Shown here: positions 51,831 to 63,390 of the stretch, piece after piece | Numbering within the stretch: the first letter of the stretch is position 1 | Layout of the letters: each line of letters starts with the position of its first letter | From: Ichthyophis bannanicus | Taxonomy: Eukaryota > Chordata > Amphibia > Gymnophiona > Ichthyophiidae | NCBI GenBank assembly: GCA_033557465.1 | Contig: CM066033.1 | Location: 15,439,080 to 15,503,079, forward strand | Reading direction: 5' to 3' | Length of the DNA stretch: 64,000 bases | Made by a program: the position numbers and the translations under genes | Notes under the pieces: generated by a model | Database searches by the model: none | The model's input: only the letters and a program-made list of their open reading frames with translations | Told to the model about the DNA's origin: nothing

Positions 51831-53216
51831 TCCACAAAGAAAGTTCGTTCTGGGTTCTCGAAGGGAACATCCGTCAGGTCCGGGCGACTTGAGAACAGTG
51901 TCCATAACTTCCAAACAGTCATGATTGGGGGGACCTGGACCGACTGGTAACAGCGTGGCAGGGTTCAAAGCTTGGCTGACAGTCAACTGTAGTCGGAGGT
52001 TCTCACACAACATGCTCTGATACTTCAACATTCGTGAATTTGTGAACCAATAATTTCCTTTGTGTTCCATAAGGGTCAGAACAGAGTGTGGCACTAGAAC
52101 TTGAAGATTTTGTCCCAAGGTGAGTTTGTCTGCTTCACTCACTAAGAGAGCAGTGGCAGCAATGGCTCTCAAGCAGGGTGGCCATCCTTTGGCAACAGTA
52201 TCCAGCTGTTTGGATAAGTATGCTACAGGTCGCTGCCAAGATCCAAGGGATTGAGTCAATACTCCCAAAGCATTTCCACTTGACTCATGGACATATAGAC
52301 AAAATGGTTTCTGGACATCGGTCAGGCCCAAAGCCGGTGATGACATCAAGGCGGTCTTCGAAGTACGAAAAGCTGCATCTTGTTCGGGTCCCCACTCCAA
52401 AGGAGATCGCTCCATTCCTTTAGTAGCTTGGTATAATGGCTTTGCCAACTGAGCAAAGTTAGGTATCCAGATACGACAATAGCCCACAGCTCCCAGAAAG
52501 GCTCTCACTTGCCTCCTAGTGGTTGGAGTGGGAATACTACATACAGCTTCCTTACATTCTGGTCCCAGGCGTCGAACTCCACTAGACAATTGGAATCCTA
52601 AGTATTTAACTTCAGTTTGGCACAGCTGAGCCTTTGCTCTTGAGACTTTGTATCCAGCTTCATTCAGGAGATGTAGAAGGTCATTGGTGGCTTGTAGACA
52701 TTCACTTTATGAGTTGGTGGCTATCAGTAGGTGATCTACATATTGGAGAAGGACCCTTTTCCCTGGGTCCACTTGGTAGCTTGAGAGATCTTGGTTTAGA
52801 GCTGCACTGAAGAGGGTTGGTGAATTCTTAAATCCTTGAGGTAATCGAGTCCAAGTAAGTTGGCCCCGGCGGCCTGTAGTGGGGTCTTGCCATTCAAATG
52901 CAAACAGAAGCTGACTGGCTGGTGCTAAACGTATGCAGAAAAAAGCATCTTTCAGGTCCAGGACAGTGAAATGATTAGCCTCAGTGGGGATCAGTCCCAA
53001 GAGAGTATAATGATTTGGCACTACTGGGTGTATGGTCACAACTGCATCATTTACTCTTCTTAGATCTTGCACTGGGCGGTAGTCACCTGTCCCAGGCTTT
53101 TTGACTGGAAGGAGGGGGGTATTCCAGGGCGACTGGCATTCTTTAAGAAGTCCATACTTTAATAGTTTCATCAGATGACAGTGAATGCCTTCGATGGCTG
53201 GTCGAGGGAGAGGGTA
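51717..53216 (-). pseudogene. ERV reverse transcriptase
   Basis: Fingers/palm: [44 protein letters not shown] and [13 protein letters not shown]. The catalytic motif is YVDH (about 52730), with the second Asp changed to His. An in-frame TAA follows at 52709-52707. Connection: GFQLSSG and VRAFLGAVGYCRIWIPNF. Both lesions make it inactive. Confidence 0.9.
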
Positions 53217-53786
53217 CTATTGCACATGTACTGGCTCTGCTCCTGCTTTGAGGGTGACAAGGACTGGGGCTATGTTCTTCACTAGGCCCGGTGGATTATC
53301 CTCCACCCACACTCCAGGCGGAGCTGAGATATTGGTGGGTACGCAGGAATGAGCTGCTTTGCTTGGAGTGGTATTGTAAAAACGCCATTCTTCTTCCCGG
53401 GGGACAGTTAGCACCATTAGTCCAGCAGATTTTGAATTCACAGTCATTTGCATTTCTCCCCCTTCAGCAAAGGATATCTGTGCCTGAAGTTTAGCAAGCA
53501 TGTCTCGGCCCAAAAGTGGAATAGGGCATTCAGGCATATACAGGAACTGGTGAGTTATCTTTCGTCCTCCTAATTCACACATGCGGTTTTGCAGAAAAAG
53601 TTTCGTGGCCCTAGCACCGGTAGCTCCAACAATGGTGACAGCTCGAGAGGACAAAGAAGCCACTGGCTTTGCCACTACTGAATGCTCAGCTCCTGTATCC
53701 ACCATAAAGTCCATGTATTGGTCCCCAATTTTCAAACTGACCATAGGCTGCTGGGGACCCAGGGAAAACCTGGAGCCCGGTCTGGC
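53217..53786 (-). pseudogene. ERV protease and pro-RT linker
   Basis: Retropepsin with catalytic VDTGAEHSVV and the distal PLLGRDML. It lies in the same frame as gag after the UAG. The frame ends at a TAG (53219-53217), where gammaretroviral pol would normally read through Gln into RT; a point mutation is the simplest cause. Confidence 0.88.
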
Positions 53787-54085
53787 CTAGTCTTCTTCCA
53801 TGTCATAGCCCTCCATAGCTGCCATTCCCTCAATAGCTGCTTCCTTTTCTTGTTGAAACTGTGCTCGGCTCATCCCTCCATGATTCTGGAATCGCCCCCC
53901 CCCCCCTGTCCTCCAGGTGCTCCCTCCTCCCCTCCGGGAGGCAGGGTCTACTTGCGGACATTCATTCTTCCAATGTCCTTCTTCTCTACAATAGGCGCAT
54001 TGATTCACGCCCAGTGAGGGCCGGTCACTCTCACGGCCCCTTCCGCGTCCTCTAGCTCTTCTATTAGGAAAACCTCCTCCACATC
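53787..54085 (-). pseudogene. ERV gag, nucleocapsid end
   Basis: The basic RRARGRGRGRESDR stretch is followed by a zinc knuckle CAYCREEGHWKNEC (CX2CX4HX4C intact) and an acidic end before UAG at 53789-53787. The context GAC UAG G with GC-rich sequence following is like gammaretroviral read-through sites. Matrix and capsid parts are missing upstream of about 54085. Confidence 0.85.
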
Positions 54086-54384
54086 GAAGTTTATCCGATG
54101 ATCTTTAAACTTCGGCAACCATTCAGATTTGTTTAACATTAAGAAAACCAAGCACTTATAAGGAAGTTTTCAGCAGTAGGTTTAAAAGTTAAAAGAGAAG
54201 GTCGTTGATGCAAGCAAAGCACAATAGCTGGAAATTTGTTGGCTTAGTGCTACGAGCCTGAGAACTTTCTCCTAGGAATTATAAAGCCACTGAATCATTG
54301 ATAGGGCTTCAACACCCTTAGTTGTGTTTTGAGTGAACACGATTTTATTACTAGTATTATTACTGAAGAAAAGAGACCACTTAT
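54086..54384. other. Junction between ERV and DIRS copy D
   Basis: No gene is recognised. It contains a small palindrome-like pair (cgaagtttatcc ... ctttaaacttcgg, about 54083-54117). Confidence 0.4.
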
Positions 54385-54389
54385 AACAG

Positions 54390-56440
54390 ATGGAGGACAA
54401 GCCTAAGCAGAGACGCAATACTTCAGCGTCTCGGGATCAGGCACGAGATTTTCGGTGCTCTCGCTCCTCCCGTCTCTCAAGTTTTCAGAGAGGTAGATTT
54501 CCCTGCTCATAGTCCCAGTTGAAAGGGTTCCAGGGAGCCGACAGAGGTTTTGCCGCCACTGCACCCGGTGCTTTTAAAAAGCCACAATGAAATCAAGGGG
54601 GGTCAGACAGGGGTGCAACCCATGGGAGGTCGGCTACGGGAATTTTACCCTGCCTGGACCCAGATCACATCCGACCGGTGGGTGTAGGAGATCATTCGCG
54701 AGAGGTATTCCCTCGAGTTTGCTTGACCAGTTCCCAATTCCTTTGTCCAGACCCCCTGCGCAGCACCTGCCAAGCTGCTGGCAGTAAAAAAACCTCTCAA
54801 TCGTCTTCTTCAATTGCGGGCGGTAATCCCGGTTCTCAGCCACCAATCCGGAAGTGGTCAATACTCGATTTATTTCGTGGTCCCCTAAAAAGATGGGGCC
54901 TGGCGCCCCATTCTAGATCTCAAAGGGGTAAACCGGTGTCTTCAGGTGCCGCATTTCCGCATGGAGACTTTGCGGTCTGTGAAAGTAGCGGTACGAAAGG
55001 GCGAATTTTTAACTTCTCTAGACCTGATGGAGGAGTATTTACACATTCCTATTAAAGCAGACCATCAACGATATCTGCGGTTCACGGTGCCTATGGGGCA
55101 CTTTCAGTTTCAGACATTACCATTTGGTTTGGCAACGGCGCCAAGGACATTCAACAAGGTCATAGCGATGGTAGCTGCAGCACTGCGAAGGTAAGCGGTA
55201 CTAGTACACCCTTATCTTGACAACTGTTTGATCAGGGCAAAGTCCAGAGATGAGAGCGTCTGGGCTACGGCACAGGTGGTGCAGCTCCTGGAGAGCTTGG
55301 GCTGGTTGGTCAATCAAGCCAAGAGTCGATTGACTCCTTTCCAGAGCTTGGAATAGTTCGGAGTCTGGTTTGACACCCAATCACGGGCAGTCTTTCTGCC
55401 GGAGCACAGGATACAGAGTCTACAGTGTCTAGTGCGGGCCTTTGTAAGGCGCAGGAGTCCAACAGCCTGGCAGTACCTTCAGTTACTGGGCAAAATGGTG
55501 GCCACTCTAGAGGTGGTGCCGTGGGCGAGAGCACATATGTGGCCGTTACAGCGAGCGCTACTTCGGCGTTGGTCTCATCCGACAGGTTCTCTCATCCAGC
55601 AACTGCCTTGTCCTCAGGAGGTCAAGATCGCACTCCAATGGTGGCTCAGCTGGAAGAATTTGATGGCGGGCATGCCCCTTGACCCCCCACAGTGGATTCT
55701 GGTGCTCACCGATGCCAGTCTAGCAGGTTGGGAGGAGCACTGCATGGGGCAATATGCTCAAGGGTTTTGGAACGCGCAGGAGGCTGGTTGGTCGATCAAC
55801 GTCAGAGTTGAGAGCAGTGTTTCAGGCACTCAAGACGTTCAAGAAGGGGCTTGTACGCCTGTCGGTGAGAGTCTTGTCAGACAATGCGACAGCAGTGGCT
55901 TATTTCAATCGGCAGTACAGGCAGTGTTCCGCTCGAGGATCAGGCCCAGGAGTTGTTTCGCTGGGCAGAGCCCCGACTAATGTCGTTATCGGCAGCGCAT
56001 ATCGCGGGAGTCGACAACGTGATAGCAGATTACCTCAGTCGGGTTCGGGTGGATCCAGGAGAGTGGGTTCTCCACCCGGAGGTTTACGTGCAGGTAGTAC
56101 ACAGATGGGGAACCCCTCTGATGGATGTGATGGCAACCTTCGAGTCCACCAAGACCTGTTGATTCTTCAACAGAAGAAGAGAAAGGATGTCGGAAGGCAT
56201 AGACGTGTTATTGCAGCAGTGGCCGACAGAAGAGATTCTGTTTTTCCTCCGTGGGCTCTCATAGGCTGAGTGGTCCAGCGGATCGAAGCGCATCGCGGAT
56301 GTGTTGTTCTCATAGCTCCAGACTGGCCAATGCGCCCATGGTACGCGGATATGGTGCATCTTCTGGTGACCCGGCCATGGCATCTTCTGGATCAGAGCGA
56401 TCTTCTGTTGCAGGGTCCTCTGCGCATAGCTCAAGTGAGT
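54390..56440 (+). pseudogene. DIRS copy D gag end, RT, RNase H, methyltransferase-like
   Basis: The gag-like Arg/Phe-rich tail (SSFQRGRFPCS, GADRGFAA) precedes RT. RT has MPHFRMETLRSVKVAVRKGEF, LTSLDLMEEYLHIPI, MGHFQFQTLPFGLATAPRTF and a palm YLDN near 55215. The thumb has an in-frame TAG near 55355. RNase H: VLTDASLAGWEEHC and VRVLSDNATAVAYFNRQ, with frame changes at 55800-55920. Then SLSAAHIAGVDNVIADYL and PLMDVMATFEST follow. Inactive. Confidence 0.85.
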
Positions 56441-57506
56441 TGATTCTCTCTTATGACTTGGCTCTTGAACGGGCGAGGTTGAAGCATAAGGATTATTCGG
56501 CTTCTGTCATTTCAACCTTACTGAATACGCGTAAGAGGTCTACTTCACTAGCCTACATGCGCGTCTTTGAGAATTGGTGTGCAGTTAGAAAGCTGAATTC
56601 CTCTTCTGGGATGGTTCCAGAAGTGCTGGCGTTTTTGCAGGATGTTTTTGATAAAGGCTTGGCGTCCAGCTCTTTGCGTGTGCAGCTGGCAGCAATTGTT
56701 TGTTTTCGTGGTAAGATTCATAAGGAACCTTTGGGTTCTCATCCGGACATGTTGCATTTCCTTCGAGCAGTAACTCACCTTCGGCCGCCGCACAGGGTGC
56801 TGGTTCCCTCTTGGGATCTCAACTTGGTTCTAAGGGTGCTGACGAAGGAATCTTTCGAACCTTTAAGCCGAGCATCTTTAAAGGACTTAACATTGAAGAC
56901 AGTGTTCTTGGTAGCAATTTGTTCTGCTCGCAGGATTTCAGAATTGCAGGCCTTGTGTCAGGAACCATTTATGTCTTTTTTTCCAGAAAGGGTGGTTCTT
57001 CATCCGGTGCCTTCTTTCCTTCCCAAAGTGGTCTCGGCTTTTCACATGAATCAGTCAGTGTCCCTTCCAGTGCTAGGCGACTCTGAGGGGTCGGGCTGGA
57101 TCATGACATCTGCAGTTTGGATGTTAGGAGAGCCCTTAAATGTTACCTAAAATCTTCCAAGGGTTTTCGCAAGTCAAATCGTTTGTTTGTCTTGTTTAGA
57201 GGTCCGCGCAAGGGAGAAGCGGCAGCCAAGGCTACCATTTCCAGATGGATTTGAGAGGCGATTTCTTCAGCATACATTTTGCATGGTCGTGCGGAGCCGA
57301 TAGAACTGTGAGCTCATTCCACTAGGGCACAGGCAACCTCATGGGCAGAGTCTAGTTTGGTTCCCCTGATAGAAATTTGTCGGGCGGCTACGTGGTCGTT
57401 GCTACATACTTTCAGTAAACACTATCGCCTGGATATTCAGGCGGTGGGAGAGGCTCGTTTTGGATTGGCGGTGCTGCAAGCCGGTTTAGCGGGTCCCTCC
57501 CATTAA
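56400..57506 (+). pseudogene. DIRS copy D tyrosine recombinase
   Basis: The long frame 56251-57150 covers LALERARLKHKDYSASVIST, VPEVLAFLQDVFDKGLASSS, FLVAICSARRISELQAL (catalytic Arg) and PSFLPKVVSAFHMNQ. After a frameshift near 57090 come KGEAAAKATISRW, a stop, the AHSTRAQATSWAES box (H-x-x-R) with a stop just before it, and KHYRLDIQ (Tyr). Catalytic residues survive but the frame is broken. Confidence 0.87.
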
Positions 57507-57519
57507 TTAACTGCTCTGT

Positions 57520-57630
57520 TACATCCCAGAGGTTCGGGACTGGACTGGAGGGACGATAAAGAAATAGGAATTAGACTTACCTGCTAATTGTTGTTCCTTG
57601 AGGAACTCCAGTCCAGTCCCGTATCCCACC
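57520..57630 (+). repeat. DIRS copy D internal complementary region
   Basis: gaggttcgggactggactgg, then ggaattagacttacctgctaattg, complements the right end (58040-58088). Confidence 0.82.
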
Positions 57631-57919
57631 CAGGGTTCTTTTGTGATACTGCTGTTTGTGCAACCAAACCGCTGCTATGCAAACAACAATGTTTGAAGAA
57701 GATCCTATTAAATTGCTCTGAGCTTCTTTCTCTCTAAGATGTTTTTTAGGCAGAAGCTTTGTGGCGTAGTTCCCTTTTCTCTTTTCCTGTTTCTCACCTT
57801 TCCTGCTCCTGAGGGTTCGGAGGATTCCCCTTGGAAGCCTGTCAAGTAGTTTACGAGTTAATTTATTGTATGATTAATGTATTACTACTTATTTGTTGCT
57901 CCTGTAAGGTTGCTTTGTC

Positions 57920-58088
57920 AGTAGATTACTGGGAGTTCATGGGAGGAGCCAGTGGTATTAGTACTGGTGCTCTCAAGAAGCTGACATACTCAGTCTCCAA
58001 GCTGCTGGAAGAGGTTCACTACCCAGAGGTTCGGGACTGGACTGGAGTTCCTCAAGGAACAACAATTAGCAGGTAAGTCTAATTCCTA
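57920..58088 (+). repeat. DIRS copy D right inverted terminal repeat
   Basis: ctcagtctccaagctgctgg and aacaacaattagcaggtaag are shared with copies A and B. Confidence 0.85.
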
Positions 58089-58698
58089 AACTACAGCACA
58101 GCAGACTGACAGAACAAGCTGAACTATGCTGCAGTAGAAGAGCTCGTTACTCCAAAGTTAGTCCAAGTACTTTGCTGCCACTTTTGTACATTTGTTCCTT
58201 GTAGGGCAGAGAAAAAGGAGCTGGTGTAGGGAGTAGCATAGCTCTGGCCAGTCTAGAGTCACTTCCTTGCCCACTGTCTTTAGTGAGGCTGGAACAAGAG
58301 GGCCGCTCTACTGCCCAGAATTTAGGACACTGATCAGTAGAATCAAGGCAAAGCTCTAGGGGCTGCTGCCGCCGAGCCCCTCGCGCTGCCCTCCCTTCTT
58401 TGACCCTAGTCGGCTCAGTGATTCTTGGCTAGCTAGAGAGGAACCAAAGCCTGTAACAGCAGGAAAGGGAAGGGGGGGGGGGTGTCACCAAGGAGGTAGT
58501 GCGTACCAGCAGCTCCCGTCTCCCTTCAATCCTCACCCAGAGTTTTTTTCTTCTTTTTTTGCTGTTTTCCCTGTTTGACCCCCCCCCCCACAACCTCTTT
58601 GATTGTGGACTACAAGTACTTATAATATTTTCTTTCTTTGGGACTTTTTTTCTATTTCTTTCATTCAATATCAGCCCGATTCCATCCCGCATGTCCAG
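58089..58698. other. No recognised gene
   Basis: Contains G-run (58471-58481), C-run (58579-58589) and T-rich simple sequence (58542-58660). Nothing else supported. Confidence 0.4.
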
Positions 58699-59271
58699 CC
58701 CCTTTGTATGTCTGGGCTGATCTGGACGTACAAAGGGGTTAGTGATTCTGATTCCACGGGGCACGTCTAGTCCCGCGGGATCAGAATCGTGATCACGCCT
58801 GTACATGCAGGCTGGGACATGCCATTCAGTCCTGGTATGCACATACAGGCACTGCCCGGATAGCTCAGTCAGGCTTTTAAATGGAGCTGCGGCGCCATGG
58901 CATCATCTTGCTATGGCACTGTGGCTCCATTTAAAAGCCACAATGCCGGCCACAGGGTTAAAGTGATCATTCCCTGCAGCCTGACCACCGATCCGGTCTC
59001 CTAAGGCCAGGATCGGGCTGCGGAGAATAATCCCTGGCCCCCTCACATTCCCATCTGTGCCCCGGCATCGCTATAAAGAAACGTCCAGGGAAGTTATTCC
59101 ACTCCAGTGGTGGAATATCTTCCCCAGACATTGTCGACCCTGGATGTACAGCGCCAAAATCAGACTCAGCCCTGTATGTCCAAGGCCGGTGACTGCGCAC
59201 TGCCCATCCCCAGGCCGCCTCTTCCCCGCCCCTGACTAGCGGGGATGGACATCCCGTTGGGACGTCCATCC
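58699..59271. repeat. Chain of consecutive hairpins (unassigned foldback sequence)
   Basis: Local inverted repeats follow one another. 58699-58708/58729-58738: 10 bp perfect. 58744-58755/58777-58788: 11 of 12. 58797-58808/58839-58850: 10 of 12. 58872-58887/58924-58939: 16 bp perfect. 58988-58994/59010-59016: 7 bp perfect, plus outer GCAG/CTGC. 59088-59102/59110-59124: 14 of 15. 59131-59141/59172-59182: 9 of 11. 59204-59211/59241-59248: 8 perfect. 59243-59250/59264-59271: 8 perfect, plus TCCC/GGGA. No protein-coding potential was recognised. It does not match any element family I know. Confidence 0.75.
58854..58882 (+). repeat. tRNA-Lys-like 5' part
   Basis: GCCCGGATAGCTCAGTC followed by AGGCTTTTAA resembles the 5' half of a tRNA-Lys(UUU): acceptor strand, A box, then an anticodon-loop-like CTTTTAA, with the intervening D-arm part missing. 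No T-arm or acceptor 3' strand follows; the sequence goes into the 16-bp hairpin. Not a functional tRNA. Confidence 0.45.
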
Positions 59272-59550
59272 TTGCTATCTGTGGCTCAGAATAACCCCCT
59301 ATGTGTTTGAATGTAATTGAAATAATGCAATAAAAATATGTATATTTGATGTTATGTTCTTTTGCTAATTACCAAAAATGTCTATTTTAATACCATTTAA
59401 AATCTTTCAATAGTTTTTGCATGTTTATGCTGTAATAATTGACTGCTGCTGCCCTTATTACCCCTGCTCTCTTACGGTGCCTCTCTTACGGTGCTTTGGC
59501 TAGTATGCAGGGGACCTTCCCTCTCTTCTGTTGCCTTCCTACTTAACGGC
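59272..59550. other. No recognised gene
   Basis: AT-rich spacer between the hairpin chain and Penelope-like copy 2; contains a cttacggtgc duplication (59471-59493). Confidence 0.4.
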
Positions 59551-61583
59551 TGCAGCCAACATGAATATCAGGACTATACATCGGAAGAAAATGACTCTAG
59601 TGCTGACGAATACTCGAGGGAATGTGGACACGATTTTTTAGAAGATCACGGTTGGAGAGGGAGAAGCCGGTATTGGGGCCATCGGCACCAGCTGGCAGGA
59701 TCCCATCACTTGTGCCCATGAGAAAGTACAGCTATCGTGAACCTTTCTCCTTTTGAGTTGTCACAAGACCAGAAAACTCTTCTGGATTTGGGCTTATCCT
59801 TTATGCCCTCTGTACCCTATCGACCTTTTGATTTGAGGATAGCGTTGCATAGTTTTCTCAGGAAATTGAATAAAAAGTTATACTTAGAATCTCATTCCTT
59901 TCCAAAGGACTCCTCGATAGTCCCACCGTCTATGTGGATTCTTGGTGGGCTTCTGGATTCTCTACTGGCTGCATATCAGAGATTGTTATTATAAGATATG
60001 GAGGTTTTGGAACAAAATGTTCACCTCGACATCAGCATCAGGAATTACTCAAATTGTCTCAGCTGGATAATATTGTAGTTAGACGGGTGGATAAAATAGG
60101 AACAGTAAAAGATACAATATAATGAAGAAGCTTATAGGCAATGAAGCGATTTGAAGTATTATTATGTTTTATTGGCAGATCTCACTGAAGCCATCTTGTC
60201 CAAAGTAGAGGCTGTGGTAAATTATGGAGTGGCTCAAGGTTTTTTGACATCAAAACAGTCATCCTTTTTGACCAATAAAACTCCATCATGTCCAGTTTTC
60301 TACACCATACCGAAAATTCACAAGGATTTGGAAAACCACCCTGACCATCCTATCATAGAAGGAAATTTATTTATTTAGACAGACTTATATACCACCTTAT
60401 CCTACAATCAAAGTGGTTACATCACATCACAATTGGGTTACATTTAACATGAGGGTATTTAACAACATTAAGACAACACAATTTGAGGGTTATATTTATC
60501 ATTATATTGTCGTGGGTTTAGCTGTGTTGGTTAGGTATTGATTTTGCAGGGGTGTGTACGTTGCTATCCCGCTCGGGTGTGGGCTGTTGCGTGTCTGGTG
60601 GGGACTAATTGTGTCTTGGAGCTATTGTCAATTTTTGTGGGTCGTTTGCTTAATCCACTAACTGCACAAGCCCGGTCCTACCTAAAGTACTCAAATGTTG
60701 AATGCACTATTGTCAATAGATGATGTCCTTTCTACCGATCTAGTTACGCTGGATATTAACTACTTGTACACAAATGCTTGTACAAAAGCTCTGGAGGTGC
60801 TGTCAAAGTTGGAGTGGCCAGATATATTACCAGCTTGATTACCTAAATCATATGTGCTTCGATTACTCCAACTAGTATTATGTGAAAAATATTTTTGTTT
60901 AATGGCTCCTATTCCTACCAGGTTTTTGGGATTGCTATGGGAGCAACGGTGGCCCCCACAATGCAATATATTTAAGGATGGAGAAGGTTTCTTGATGAAA
61001 TCTTTTGTCTTTGGCAGTGACTATTTTCTCTTTTGCAAGATTTTGTAAAATGCCTTAATAATTGTAAACCATTTTGAAATTTGATAGTGCTATCGAATTG
61101 GAACGGATAGCCTCTTTGGATCTTAGAATAATGAAAACAGAAACAAAATTGTTAACCGCTTTCCATAAAAAAGTTGTGGTGAAAAACTATTTGTTGTATT
61201 TCTAAAGTCATCATCCGATCAAGTTAAAACGGGGTCTTCCCATCAGTCAGTTTTTACAGCTTCAGCGCATTTGTTATGATGTGGATAAATATAAAATACA
61301 AGCAACCGCTTTAAGTGATCGATATATGGAAGGGGACTATCCAAGAAAGATTGTTAAAACAGGCATATTTGAGAAGCCTGTATGGACATGAGTTATTATT
61401 GGCCCCTGCAGTTCAAACACAGTCAGTATCTTCTCCTTTAGTATGTGTATTACCATTTTCTATGAAGACTCCTATTATTGCATCATTGATTTACAAGCAT
61501 TGGTGGGATCCTCCAGTCTTATCAATGTTTTCATGAAAGACCGATAGTGGCTTACCGCCGAAGGACTTTGTATGTAAATCAGT
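59551..61583 (+). pseudogene. Penelope-like element copy 2, degraded
   Basis: Plus-strand fragments follow the order of the better copy at 6341-8847: an N-terminal piece with WRGRSRYWGHR; VNLSPFELSQDQKTLLDLGLSFMP; YTIPKIHKDLENHPDHPII (up to 60363); after an L2-type insertion, LVTLDINYLYTN (60735-60775); a diverged YDVDK-region; and ERPIVAYRRRTLYVN near 61535-61575. The YxDD region and GIY-YIG domain are not recognisable. Many stops and frameshifts; long dead. Confidence 0.82.
60363..60675 (-). repeat. L2-type 3' end inserted in Penelope-like copy 2
   Basis: tttatttatttagacagac, then ataccaccttatcc and caatcaaagtggtta, is the inverted L2-tail signature (compare 34030-34080). Penelope-like coding similarity stops at its left edge and resumes near 60675. 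Confidence 0.7.
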
Positions 61584-61589
61584 AACTTG

Positions 61590-62049
61590 GCAGGACATAT
61601 ATGTTGGAGGGCTGTTTTGCTGCCTCAGGAACTGGAGGACTGGAATGTATTAGAGGAATCATGAAGTCAGAGGACTACCAAGGTATTTTGGAGCAAAATG
61701 TGCTACCTAGTGTCAGAAAGCTAGGTCTGGTTCAAAGGTCATGGATCCTTTAGCAGAACAATGACCCAAAACATACATCCAAAAGTATAAAAAAATGGTT
61801 AGAAAGAACACATGGACTGTTTTAAACTGGCTAGCAATGAGTCCCAATCTCAGTCTAATCAAGAACCTTTGGAAAGAGCTGAGATCTGCCATTGGTAAAA
61901 GGAATCCTGGAAGCATTCATGAGCTGGAACAAATCGCAGTTGAAGAGTGGGAGAAACTACCAGCAGACAGATTTATGAAATTTATAGATGGCTACAAGAA
62001 ACACTGGAGACTGTCAAGGATTGTGCAACCAAATATTAGTGAAGGGTGA
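61590..62049 (+). pseudogene. Tc1-like transposase, C-terminal fragment
   Basis: GCFAASGTGGLECIRG, MKSEDYQGILEQNVLPS, then an in-frame TAG before QNNDPKHTSKSIKKWL (a catalytic Asp). After a frameshift come SPNLSLIKNLWKELRS, where the expected Asp and catalytic Glu of SPDLNPIENLW-type motifs are Asn and Lys, and EEWEKLPADRFMKFIDGYKKH. DNA binding and the first catalytic Asp are absent. The fragment ends 56 bp before the TIR element at 62106. Confidence 0.88.
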
Positions 62050-62940
62050 CATTAATCCTGTCCAGGTCATATTTTGTTTTTTTACTCAGAAATTACTATG
62101 ACTAAGGGGCATGTTTACTAAAGTCCGCAAATTTGCGCGCCGCAAAATAGCGCACGGCAACGTGCCACTGAAACGCTAATAAACGCGTTTAAACGCCCCG
62201 CACACGTGCGTGTCACTCCCGCACAGGTACGCAGCACACTAACGGGCCCCGTACAAGTGCCGGGCCGCAAATGTCCGATAGAGGCGTGGAACGGCTAAAG
62301 GAGGGCGGAGGAAGGCTCTGGAGGGGCGGAGGGACGGGGTCAATGGGTGGAGAGTGGGAGGGGAGAGGCTCCCCGCACAGTATCGGGCCCGAATTTGCAT
62401 GTAAAAATAGCACGAGTGAAACACTCGCGGTAGAAAGCATTTAAAGGGAAGAGAAACCATTTCCGTCAGCAATGTACAGCAAAACCGGTGAAACCAGCAA
62501 AACGTCAGCAGTGTGATACATGTGCACAGCACAAAAGTGCAATTAAAAGTTGAAAATGATCACAGGAAAAACATTTAAAATAGTAACCCAGCTCCGGAAC
62601 TGTTGTAGTAATGGCCTAAATGTAAAAACACACCCAGGAAAGCGCCAAAAAAAGGAATGAACCATGGAAAGGTGTATGGAGCGGAGACTCTTCCAAAAAC
62701 AAAATCCCCTCTTATGTAGCTTTCCTGGCAATGTCTCCCATGTTTGTTCATGAAAAGCACTGTAGCCCATGTTGGATATATTTTATCGTCCCTTTCCGTG
62801 GTCATGTCTGGGTATTATGTGCATGTTTGTCACCGGACAGGGTGAAGGAGCCCACAGTAAAAATGTGCAGAGCAGGGTGTGTGACCCCATCCTGCCAGGT
62901 TTATCATCTCCAGGTACTGCACCATCTCTGTGGCCACAGT

Positions 62941-62998
62941 GTAGTGCAGTGGACTGAGCCAGTACCTATAAGACCATAGGGTCACAGGTTCAAATCCC
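62941..62998 (+). repeat. tRNA-like module in array
   Basis: GTAGTGCAGTGGACTGAGCC (A-box-like) and ACAGGTTCAAATCCC (B box, 62984-62998). Counterpart of 3041-3100. Confidence 0.6.
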
Positions 62999-63390
62999 AT
63001 CTGGGGCTCCTGCCAGCCTACTCCCAAAATCTTGCCCACCACCAAACAGAGATATGAAAGACACCCCTTTATTGCAGAGAACATAAGCATGTTTCAAACA
63101 TCCTTCTTTTACCCTACACCACAGACACAGTAGAACAATGGGCATCACCCACATCCGAGTCCCCCAAATGCAGTCCTTGAGTGGCTCCACTCAATCAGGC
63201 CATATGCTTATGCTAAGATAAGGACATGCTAGCATGTTGGTGGAACTGTACAGATGGTGGAGGGGGAAGTGCCTGCTAGCCACAGAAGACAGTGGCCTAG
63301 CCATGTGCAGGCTGGTCCCGTCCACTGCAACAGACAGGCCCTGATGGATGTACAGTCATGGACCATCCAGGGAACACAGCCAATCTGTGG

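Larger units (their letters stand above)
48517..54085 (-). mobile_element. Gammaretrovirus-type endogenous retrovirus, 5' truncated
   Basis: Order on the minus strand: end of gag (zinc knuckle), protease, RT, RNase H, integrase, start of env, 3' LTR. Gag and pro-pol are in the same frame across a UAG, the gammaretroviral arrangement. The 5' LTR, most of gag, and most of env including the transmembrane subunit are missing. In-frame stops and one frameshift interrupt pol. It adjoins DIRS copy D on the right. Confidence 0.9.
54385..58088 (+). mobile_element. DIRS copy D, 5' truncated
   Basis: Retains the end of the gag-like ORF, RT, RNase H, methyltransferase-like region, recombinase, internal complementary region (about 57520-57630) and right terminal repeat (57920-58088, ending gtaagtctaattccta). 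The left terminal repeat and most of gag are missing. Numerous stops and frameshifts make it older-looking than copy B. Confidence 0.88.

Noticed and set aside
58872..58939. Perfect 16-bp hairpin as a transcription terminator
   Set aside because: Vertebrate context, no U-run after it, and it is one of a chain of hairpins.
60538..60723. Plus-strand 61-codon ORF in the gap of Penelope copy 2
   Set aside because: Part of the inserted L2-type 3' end; no domain and no match to Penelope until its last codons.
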